Source: JBAZOY01 sp041648505
Lineage (GTDB): Bacteria > Desulfobacterota > Syntrophia > Syntrophales > CG2-30-49-12
Assembly: GCA_041648505.1 (NCBI GenBank)
Contig: JBAZOY010000068.1
Location: forward strand, 1-11,765
Length of the DNA stretch: 11,765 nucleotides
Direction: 5' to 3'
The notes under the pieces were generated by a model, which was not told where the DNA came from, made no database searches, and saw only the letters and a list, made by a program, of their open reading frames with translations. Made by a program: the position numbers and the translations under genes. This document shows positions 1 to 5,716 of this stretch, piece by piece; the stretch's first letter is position 1; each line of letters opens with the position of its first letter.

Positions 1-29
1 TGATGGAGAAATCCTAACACAAACATGCA

Positions 30-46
30 ATATTGTCAAGCAATAT
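30..46. repeat. short inverted repeat, ATATTG-N5-CAATAT
   Basis: Six-base arms at 30-35 and 41-46 surround a five-base centre, and GCAATAT also occurs as a direct repeat at 27-33 and 40-46. A further ATATTGC lies at 166-172. The element is about 20 bases upstream of the proposed -35 box at 67. An operator role is possible, but such short AT-rich symmetry arises easily by chance. Confidence 0.2.
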
Positions 47-66
47 CAATCATTTATATTATTTTC

Positions 67-94
67 TTGAAACTCTGAGCTGCAATGATACAAT
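67..94 (+). promoter_or_regulatory. sigma70-type promoter upstream of the nucleotidyltransferase
   Basis: TTGAAA at 67-72 and TACAAT at 89-94 are separated by 16 bases. The -10 is preceded by TG at 86-87, giving an extended -10. Transcription would start near 101, leaving a leader of about 100 bases before the gene at 203. That leader holds a weak GGCT/AGCC hairpin at 102-117. Prediction from motif match only. Confidence 0.45.
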
Positions 95-202
95 GACTCA
101 AGGCTTTTTCAACAGCCCCACAATGGATATTTATTGTTGATAGTTTTTTGAATATGCTGTAGGAAATATTGCAAATTATCGTAATTTGGAAAGGGGATGG
201 GC

Positions 203-931
203 ATGAAAGGTGTTGTATTAGCCGGGGGACTGGGAAGTCGGTTATATCCGTTAACAAAGGTTACGAACAAGCACCTGCTCCCGGTTTACAACGCACCTAT
301 GATCTACTATCCCATCAGAACCCTTGTAAATGCCGGCATTAACGAGATCCTGATCGTAACCGGCGGTAACAATGCCGGAGATTTTCTCAGGCTTTTAGGT
401 AACGGCAAGGACTTCGGTCTTGCGCACTTGAATTATACCTACCAGGAGGGAGAAGGAGGGATTGCCGCCGCTCTTTCTCTGGCAGAATTTTTTGCCGATA
501 ACGGGAAGGTCGTTGTTATCCTTGGCGACAATATCATTGAAGGGAATATCCGAAATGCTGTCGAATCTTTTAAACGGCAGAAAGGGGGGACCAGAATCAT
601 GTTGAAAGGGGTACCTGATCCCCAGCGTTTTGGTGTTCCTGTATTCGACGGTGACCGAATTACTTGCATTGTTGAAAAACCATCTCATCCCGCATCTAAT
701 TATGCTGTAACCGGCATATATATGTATGACACAAGGGTTTTTGAGTTCATAAAAAAGCTGAAACCATCGGAGAGGGGAGAATTAGAGATTACGGACGTCA
801 ATAATTTCTATATAAATGAAGGGGAGATGGAATGGGATATTCTTGACGGCTGGTGGACGGATGCTGGAACCTTTCAATCCCTCCAATCTGCGGGGAATAT
901 GGTGGCAGCAACGGGAGCAAACAAGTTATGA
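203..931 (+). CDS. sugar-phosphate nucleotidyltransferase, short RfbA/RmlA type (glucose-1-phosphate thymidylyltransferase-like)
   Basis: Transfers a nucleotidyl group, probably dTMP, to a sugar 1-phosphate, the first step towards dTDP-sugars for LPS or other glycans; cytoplasmic. The N-terminus carries the family signature GGLGSRLYPLT (residues 8-18, Ser where most have Thr) followed by NKHLLPV with the conserved Lys. GDN lies near 108-110, VEKP near 157-160 and GWWTDAGT near 216-223. At 242 residues it is shorter than enterobacterial RmlA (about 290) and matches the short class lacking the C-terminal extension. An in-frame ATG at 197 directly abuts the purine-rich GGAAAGGGG at 188-196, so the ATG at 203, six bases further, is the better start and gives the usual MKGVVLAGG beginning. 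An epimerase-like gene follows after 126 bases, but rmlB and rmlD homologues are not here. The sugar substrate cannot be told from sequence. Confidence 0.9.
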   Translation: MKGVVLAGGLGSRLYPLTKVTNKHLLPVYNAPMIYYPIRTLVNAGINEILIVTGGNNAGDFLRLLGNGKDFGLAHLNYTYQEGEGGIAAALSLAEFFADNGKVVVILGDNIIEGNIRNAVESFKRQKGGTRIMLKGVPDPQRFGVPVFDGDRITCIVEKPSHPASNYAVTGIYMYDTRVFEFIKKLKPSERGELEITDVNNFYINEGEMEWDILDGWWTDAGTFQSLQSAGNMVAATGANKL

Positions 932-1057
932 GCTCGAAATTTACAGATTATACGCTATAACTCTTAATTCGTGAGCTGGGGGCTGGAAGAGTTGATAACC
1001 GATAATCAGAGTGAATGCTTGTCGCTGTAAACTTTTACTGTAAAGGAAAGAAAACAT

Positions 1058-1513
1058 ATGATTGAAGGCGTCATCATCAAAAAGTTGAAGGTCATTCCTG
1101 ATGAGCGGGGCAGATTAATGGAGATCATGCGCGCCGATGATGAGATGTTTAAAGAATTCGGCCAGGTGTATTTGACAACTGCCTATCCGGGAGTGATAAA
1201 GGGATGGCATTATCATAAAAAGCAGTCTGACAACATGGCTGTGGTCAAGGGAATGATGAAGATTGTTCTCTATGACAACCGTCAGGGCTCGGCGACCAAT
1301 GGTGAGATTAATGAATTCTTTGCCGGTGAGCATAACCCTCTTCTCTTGCATATTCCCCCTTACGTCTATCACGGCTTCAAATGTATTTCCACAGAGGAAG
1401 CTGTAGCGATCAATATTCCTACAGAGGTTTACAACTATCAGGAGCCCGATGAATTCAGAGTAAACCCCCACGATAATGATATCCCCTATAATTGGGAGAG
1501 AAAAGATGGTTAG
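1058..1513 (+). CDS. cupin-fold dTDP-4-dehydrorhamnose 3,5-epimerase-like protein (RfbC family)
   Basis: A 151-residue RmlC-type cupin that probably epimerises a dTDP-4-keto-6-deoxysugar made from the product of the upstream gene. Visible family features are GVIKGWHYH (residues 45-53, with the candidate catalytic His51), VVKGMMKIVLYDNR in the central barrel and IPPYVYHGF (99-107, His105). It is shorter than classical RmlC (about 180). The region where RmlC has its tyrosine-bearing strand reads PTEVYNYQEPDE, with Tyr125 or Tyr127 as candidates. The short form and divergent C-terminus mean the exact reaction (3,5- or only 3-epimerisation, or an isomerase role) is open. The Shine-Dalgarno AAAGGAAAG at 1042-1050 sits seven bases before the ATG. 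It likely shares an operon with the upstream nucleotidyltransferase. I see no convincing promoter or terminator in the 126-base gap. Confidence 0.85.
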   Translation: MIEGVIIKKLKVIPDERGRLMEIMRADDEMFKEFGQVYLTTAYPGVIKGWHYHKKQSDNMAVVKGMMKIVLYDNRQGSATNGEINEFFAGEHNPLLLHIPPYVYHGFKCISTEEAVAINIPTEVYNYQEPDEFRVNPHDNDIPYNWERKDG

Positions 1514-1585
1514 GGCCTAGAGTTTTGCAAAGGTCTCCGGCAAGATTTACCACATACGTAGGAGTGGACGGACAGGAGAGGCGTG

Positions 1586-2344
1586 ATGGATGTGTATTTA
1601 TATGTTGTCATAGGCGTGATGGGTGCTGCGGTGGGAAGTTTTCTTAATGTTTGCATCTATCGCATTCCCGAAGGTCTATCGATAGTATTCCCATCTTCTC
1701 ATTGTCCGAAGTGCGGGCAATCCATTAAATTCCGGGATAACATCCCCGTCATCAGTTATCTTGCATTAAGAGGAAGATGCCGGTACTGTCAAGAAAGAAT
1801 TTCTCTTCAATATCTTCTTATTGAGCTGATCACAGCGATTATGGCCTTGCTTCTATTCTGGAAATTTGGTCTGTCCCTCGAATTTCTTTTTTCTTTTATC
1901 TTTACCTGCTCTTTAATAGTTATTACCGTTATAGATATTTATCATCAGATTATTCCCGATCTAATAACGTTGCCCGGCATACCCATCTTCTTTTTGGTTG
2001 CCGTCTTCTTTATGGATCTTCGCCTGAAAGAGGCGCTCTTAGGAATACTGTTGGGGGGTGGGAGTCTGTACGTCGTGGCTTTCGTCTATGAACTGCTGAC
2101 AAAGAGAGAGGGGATGGGGGGAGGGGATATCAAATTACTGGCCATGTTAGGGGCATTTTTAGGGTGGAAATCCCTGTTATTTATACTCCTGTTCAGTTCT
2201 CTTCTCGGTGCCTCCATCGGTGTTACTTTGATGATGATAAAGGGGAAAGATATGAAATATGCAGTTCCCTTCGGGCCATTCCTTTCTCTTGCGGCGGTAG
2301 CCTATATTTTCTTCGGCAGTTACTTTATGTGTGTTTTTCTTTAG
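1586..2344 (+). CDS. pilD: type IV prepilin leader peptidase / N-methyltransferase (A24 family)
   Basis: Inner-membrane aspartic protease that cleaves the leader of type IV prepilins and type II secretion pseudopilins and, in bifunctional members, methylates the new N-terminus. At 252 residues it has full bifunctional length. The N-terminal domain carries GSFLNVCIYRIP and two CxxC pairs (Cys40/Cys43 and Cys65/Cys68), which typify the zinc-binding methyltransferase half. The protease half has the two expected aspartates: Asp117 in the TVID segment and Asp181 in GMGGGDIKLL. Several hydrophobic segments (about 80-95, 102-117, 130-145, 150-170, 185-210, 228-248) fit a polytopic protein. A GTG at 1583 is also in frame, but AGGAGAGG at 1574-1581 is too close to it, so ATG 1586 is preferred. 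No pilin or assembly gene is in the window, so it appears to be an orphan processing enzyme 72 bases after the epimerase gene. Confidence 0.92.
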   Translation: MDVYLYVVIGVMGAAVGSFLNVCIYRIPEGLSIVFPSSHCPKCGQSIKFRDNIPVISYLALRGRCRYCQERISLQYLLIELITAIMALLLFWKFGLSLEFLFSFIFTCSLIVITVIDIYHQIIPDLITLPGIPIFFLVAVFFMDLRLKEALLGILLGGGSLYVVAFVYELLTKREGMGGGDIKLLAMLGAFLGWKSLLFILLFSSLLGASIGVTLMMIKGKDMKYAVPFGPFLSLAAVAYIFFGSYFMCVFL

Positions 2345-2350
2345 TTTTTA

Positions 2351-2359
2351 TGATATAAT
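2351..2359 (+). promoter_or_regulatory. extended -10 promoter for the outer-membrane protein gene
   Basis: TGATATAAT gives a perfect TATAAT (2354-2359) with the extended TGn motif, just after the prepilin peptidase stop. No good -35 is visible (T-rich sequence only), as is common for extended -10 promoters. A start near 2366 would leave an untranslated leader of about 240 bases. Confidence 0.45.
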
Positions 2360-2365
2360 TTTATA

Positions 2366-2606
2366 AGTAGACGACCGGAGACGGGGTGAGTGATTAACCT
2401 TATTAAGGTTGTTGCACTTCTTATACGGGAACAAATTGATGTTTACCCCCTACAGGGTTAAGATCGGGGAAACTTACCATATAACAGCAGATCACGAGTA
2501 GGGGTGATGACCGGGAGCGAGGCTTTTAAAAGAACAGGGTAATTGGAAAAGATGATCTTCCATGCCCCGGAAGATCTTAACAAATTATTAAGAAACAGGA
2601 GGAAAA
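2366..2606 (+). promoter_or_regulatory. long leader with potential RNA structure
   Basis: The region before the barrel gene is about 240 bases and contains several complementary segments. These are a near-palindrome AACCTTA-T-TAAGGTT at 2396-2410; CCCCTAC (2447-2453) pairing with GTAGGGG (2498-2504) around 44 bases; a competing hairpin ATCAC/GTGAT (2491-2495 with 2504-2508); and an exact 8-bp stem GATCTTCC/GGAAGATC (2554-2561 with 2569-2576) about 20 bases before the Shine-Dalgarno. None ends in a U-run, so a classic terminator or attenuator is not evident. A 20-codon open frame (2439-2501) lacks a good ribosome site. It matches no riboswitch I recognise, including the cyclic-di-GMP GEMM motif. 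The structural role is inference. Confidence 0.3.
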
Positions 2607-3737
2607 ATGAAGAGATTTTGGAAGTTTTTCCTATTGGTGGGGCTGATTATGGCCTATAGTGTACCCGTACTTGCGGTAGATGTCAAGTTCAGTGGGGCAT
2701 ACTACGCCCAGGGCTGGTATATCAATAATCATGAATTGCAAGACGATAATGATTCAAATGCCTTTATCAATCAGCGATTGAGGATCGGTCTTTTTGATGT
2801 TGGCTATCAGCAGAGCAGCTCTCCCTTTGGTACCGGCTTTCTGGACAGTGACGAGAGTGTGGGACGTATCAAATATACCCTGCCTGTGTGTTTCGGCCCT
2901 TGTACCATCGTTCTCAGCTATGAAAAATTAAAGGAAGATACGCCTGATAACAACAGGGATGCCGATAACAGTGCTTATTCTGTGGCGGGCATCTGGAAAT
3001 TACAGAAAGGCGAAACAGGTATCATTTACAAGTATCTGGACATCGCAGACAGCAGACCCGCGGGAGTGAAAACCAGTCTCCATGTGCTTAGCCCCTATGT
3101 CAAAACAGTAGTCGGGCCAGTAAATGTAGAAGCAGAAGCATACTACATTGACGGTAAAGCGATGGCAATAGAAGCTTCTCTGGCAGGGCCTGGCGTAGAC
3201 GCGGAAAGCTATGGCGGCTATGTGAAAGTTGAACTGCCTCAAGCGCCTGCCTCCTTCGGTGCTATTCTTGCCTATATGAAGGGTGACAATCAGGGTACAA
3301 CAGACAAAATGGAAGGTGGTTTTATGTCCTACCTGCACTGGGGTGAAAACTTCAACCCCTGTCTCATCCTTTGGAATTACGACTACAATCATGATTGGGT
3401 CGGGCCTCTGGCCGGTAATGCGACCACCAATCCGACAAGCGGTTACATGGATAACGTCCTGTTTGCTCAACTCTATGCCGGTTTAAATTTGAACCCTAAG
3501 ACGAAGCTGAAGGCTTCACTTGCCTACGCCAAGGCTGATAAGAAACCATTAGGATTTGTGGATGTCGAGTACGGTACCGAACTCGACATCACTGCATCTT
3601 ACAAGATTTACAACAATCTTGAATATATGATCGGTGCTGCCTACCTTTGGGCCGGTGATTACTTCAAGGGAACCAATCCAAATTACCATATTGATGACAA
3701 CTATCTGTTGATGCATAAGCTGACTCTCACCTTCTAA
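2607..3737 (+). CDS. predicted outer-membrane beta-barrel (porin-like) protein
   Basis: A 376-residue exported protein of unassigned function. It has a classical Sec signal: basic MKRFWK, a hydrophobic core, and likely cleavage after VLA at residue 23. The mature part is rich in alternating polar and aromatic strands with Gly/Asn/Asp turns. It ends in KLTLTF, a C-terminal Phe with alternating hydrophobics, which is the beta-signal read by the BAM machinery. The closing strands (ELDITASYKIYNNLEYMIGA, then YLWAGDYFKGT) resemble porin or alginate-export-like barrels, but I cannot name a substrate. Three cysteines (95, 99, 252) are unusual for a barrel; 95 and 99 form a C-x3-C. A strong AGGAGG at 2598-2603 precedes the ATG. 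It has its own promoter and a long leader and is probably monocistronic. No clear terminator follows. Confidence 0.75.
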   Translation: MKRFWKFFLLVGLIMAYSVPVLAVDVKFSGAYYAQGWYINNHELQDDNDSNAFINQRLRIGLFDVGYQQSSSPFGTGFLDSDESVGRIKYTLPVCFGPCTIVLSYEKLKEDTPDNNRDADNSAYSVAGIWKLQKGETGIIYKYLDIADSRPAGVKTSLHVLSPYVKTVVGPVNVEAEAYYIDGKAMAIEASLAGPGVDAESYGGYVKVELPQAPASFGAILAYMKGDNQGTTDKMEGGFMSYLHWGENFNPCLILWNYDYNHDWVGPLAGNATTNPTSGYMDNVLFAQLYAGLNLNPKTKLKASLAYAKADKKPLGFVDVEYGTELDITASYKIYNNLEYMIGAAYLWAGDYFKGTNPNYHIDDNYLLMHKLTLTF

Positions 3738-3816
3738 AAGATTAGTCATAGGTCGTAAATCAACGATAGACGGCTAAAACATAGAAGGCGATGGGTTTAA
3801 GCTTCTCACAGGATCT

Positions 3817-3822
3817 TATAAT
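3817..3822 (+). promoter_or_regulatory. candidate -10 box for the fmdB-hflX pair
   Basis: A perfect TATAAT lies 19 bases upstream of the fmdB ATG at 3842. A start near 3829 would still include the AGGA at 3835-3838. No good -35 is seen (GGTTTA at 3794-3799 is poor). If real, it rules out the longer in-frame ATG at 3791. Confidence 0.3.
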
Positions 3823-3841
3823 TGAACAAAGCGCAGGAAAT

Positions 3842-4045
3842 ATGCCTATCTACGAATTCGAATGCCCAAAATGCACCCATGTCTTTGAACGATTAATGAA
3901 AATCGAGGAGGATTATGGAGATCTGGCCTGTCCGAAATGCGGAGCAAAAGAGCTAAAGAAACTGGTCGCTCCCTTCAGGACTAACTTATGGTCAACCTTT
4001 CTCGATGGTATGGAAAGGAAGGTCAACCCGCATAAATTCAAATAG
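3842..4045 (+). CDS. FmdB-family zinc-ribbon protein
   Basis: A 67-residue protein starting MPIYEFECPKC, the diagnostic beginning of the FmdB/CxxC zinc-ribbon family. Four cysteines (8, 11, 30, 33) in two CPKC knuckles should hold one zinc ion. The C-terminal half is basic and otherwise unremarkable. Members are named after a putative regulator of formamidase, but their real job is not known, so no regulatory role is claimed. An ATG at 3791 would add 17 residues, but these fall upstream of the family start and over the candidate -10. AGGA at 3835-3838 supports ATG 3842. The gene ends in TAG, and hflX follows in the same frame after about 20 bases, which strongly suggests co-transcription. Confidence 0.88.
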   Translation: MPIYEFECPKCTHVFERLMKIEEDYGDLACPKCGAKELKKLVAPFRTNLWSTFLDGMERKVNPHKFK

Positions 4046-4053
4046 CGGCCTCT

Positions 4054-4060
4054 GGAGGAG
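4054..4060 (+). promoter_or_regulatory. ribosome binding site of hflX (decides start)
   Basis: GGAGGAG is a strong Shine-Dalgarno, six bases before an in-frame ATT at 4067. The first conventional in-frame start, TTG 4088, is 27 bases away with no ribosome site of its own. The ATG at 4080 is out of frame and stops after three codons. Confidence 0.6.
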
Positions 4061-4066
4061 ACAACT

Positions 4067-5716
4067 ATTTATAAGATTTATGGCAACTTGACCGGCCTTA
4101 AGTCGGAACAGATCAAGAAGATAGGACAGCTCTACCGTCGGAAGGTCACGCCGGAAAGTGTTGTTCCTCATGAGCTGGCCAGGCAGTTGACTGAACTTTC
4201 CTTGGAAATCAATCGACAGCTCGGTATCCTTGTCAGCCGTAACGGTGAGGTTGTATATGTTATAGTTGGTTCTCACAGGGAAATTGTAATCCCTGATCTT
4301 GATGGGTTTCGCTCATCCTCTGTCCGGTTCAAAGGATTACGCCTGATCCATACTCATATTAATGGTGAGGGGCTTACTGCCGATGATCTCACCGATCTTG
4401 CCATCCTCCGGCTAGATCTTGTCTGTGCCATTGAGGTGGGACGAGACGGTCTTGCCGGATACCTGCATTTAGCCCACCTGATCCCGGAAAACCCGGAAGG
4501 AAGATACTGGCTTATCATGGAGCCTTGTCGTCCGTCGGAAGTGGGGCTCAATTTCACCGCTTTTATCCAGGCCCTGGAATCGGAATTTACAAAAAAACAG
4601 AAGACCCGAAAAGTGGAGGCCACTGACAGGGCAATCCTGATTCGAGTGGAAACAGATCCTCTTTACGACAGCGAGAACTCCCTAGATGAATTGAGAGCTT
4701 TGGCCTTGTCCTGTGGGGTTGAGGTTTTCGATACCGTTATCCAGCACCGACCCCAGATGGATCCAAAGTTCCTCATGGGGAAGGGAAAACTCTCCGAAGT
4801 GGTCATCAGGGCCCTGCAGATGGGTGCAAACCTCCTGATTTTTGACCATGAATTGACTCCTGCTCAGATCCGATCAATCGCTGATTTTACCGAAACGAAG
4901 GTCATTGACCGCACCCAGGTTATCCTCGACATCTTCGCCCAGCGTGCTCACAGCCGGGAGGGAAAGATACAGGTGGAGCTTGCCCAGTTGAAGTATCTCC
5001 TCCCCCGGTTAGTAATGAAGAATACCGCTATGTCCCGTCTCACGGGAGGTATCGGAGGAAGGGGCCCCGGGGAAACCAAATTAGAGATCAACCGGCGGCG
5101 TGTGAGGGATCGCATCCACCGTCTTGAACAGCAACTTCAGGGTATCGAGAAGGCAAGGGGCCAGCGGCGGGTTAAACAGGAAAAGGCTGGGCTTCCTGTT
5201 ATTTCAATTGTCGGTTACACCAATGCAGGTAAATCCACTTTACTGAATGTCCTGACAAAGAGCAGTGTCTTCACGGAAGACCGTCTCTTTGCCACTCTCG
5301 ATCCTAAAAGCTCAAGGCTACGTTTTCCAAAGGATACCGAGGCAGTGATTACCGATACAGTAGGGTTCATTCGGAATCTTCCCCGGGACCTCTTTGCCGC
5401 TTTCCGGACAACCCTTGATGAACTCCAAGAGGCTGATCTCCTCCTGCATGTGATAGACGTGAACAATCCGCATTTTGAAGGCCATATCACGGCGGTGGAG
5501 AAGATAATAGAGGAACTCCGGCTTACCGGTAAACCAACGCTACGGGTTTTCAATAAGGAGGACCGTTTTCCTGACAAGACCCTCCTCCGGAGTCTCTGCC
5601 GGCGTTTTCAGGCAATGGCCGTCTCAGCCATGTACCCGGAAACGCTTGTGCCTCTTGTAAAAAAAATGGAGGTTTTGATCAGTGGTGGCAGCCGGAGGAA
5701 AATTGCTTCTTCTTAA
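4067..5716 (+). CDS. hflX: GTPase HflX, long form with N-terminal extension
   Basis: Ribosome-associated GTPase that in studied bacteria splits stalled or stress-inactivated 70S ribosomes. Numbered from ATT 4067 (549 residues), the HflX core has GGIGGRGPGETKLE (327-340), G1 GYTNAGKST (383-391), G2 FATLDP (408-413), G3 DTVGF (430-434), G4 NKED (496-499) and G5 SA (520-521). Residues 1 to about 180 are an extension missing from E. coli HflX. It contains LIHTHINGEGLTADD, which recalls a JAB/MPN metal site. The start is uncertain. TTG 4088 is the first standard codon but has no Shine-Dalgarno. ATT 4067 is six bases after GGAGGAG and restores YKIYGNLTGLK, which I recall as resembling the beginning of related long HflX proteins. 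The upstream in-frame stop is the fmdB TAG. fmdB is probably co-transcribed. The stop overlaps that of convergent waaA. Function is secure; the start is inference. Confidence 0.93.
   Translation: MYKIYGNLTGLKSEQIKKIGQLYRRKVTPESVVPHELARQLTELSLEINRQLGILVSRNGEVVYVIVGSHREIVIPDLDGFRSSSVRFKGLRLIHTHINGEGLTADDLTDLAILRLDLVCAIEVGRDGLAGYLHLAHLIPENPEGRYWLIMEPCRPSEVGLNFTAFIQALESEFTKKQKTRKVEATDRAILIRVETDPLYDSENSLDELRALALSCGVEVFDTVIQHRPQMDPKFLMGKGKLSEVVIRALQMGANLLIFDHELTPAQIRSIADFTETKVIDRTQVILDIFAQRAHSREGKIQVELAQLKYLLPRLVMKNTAMSRLTGGIGGRGPGETKLEINRRRVRDRIHRLEQQLQGIEKARGQRRVKQEKAGLPVISIVGYTNAGKSTLLNVLTKSSVFTEDRLFATLDPKSSRLRFPKDTEAVITDTVGFIRNLPRDLFAAFRTTLDELQEADLLLHVIDVNNPHFEGHITAVEKIIEELRLTGKPTLRVFNKEDRFPDKTLLRSLCRRFQAMAVSAMYPETLVPLVKKMEVLISGGSRRKIASS

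Noticed and set aside
102..117. GGCT-N8-AGCC as an insertion-sequence end or terminator
   Set aside because: The stem is only four base pairs, there is no transposase and no matching opposite end or target duplication in the window.
54..257. Minus-strand 67-codon frame over the left intergenic region
   Set aside because: It overlaps the start of the nucleotidyltransferase, has no recognisable domain and covers a better-supported plus-strand promoter.
395..688. Minus-strand open frames inside the nucleotidyltransferase gene
   Set aside because: They are antisense shadows of a clearly coding gene and resemble no known protein. The same applies to open frames opposite waaA, the acyl-CoA dehydrogenase and the hydroxyacyl-CoA dehydrogenase.
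2110..2126. G-rich tract in the prepilin peptidase gene as a G-quadruplex
   Set aside because: It encodes the conserved GMGGGD active-site motif with GGG/GGA glycine codons, and only three separated G-runs of three or more are present.
3791..3841. 17-residue N-terminal extension of the FmdB-type protein
   Set aside because: The family begins MPIYEF; the extension covers a candidate -10 box, and the ribosome site fits ATG 3842.
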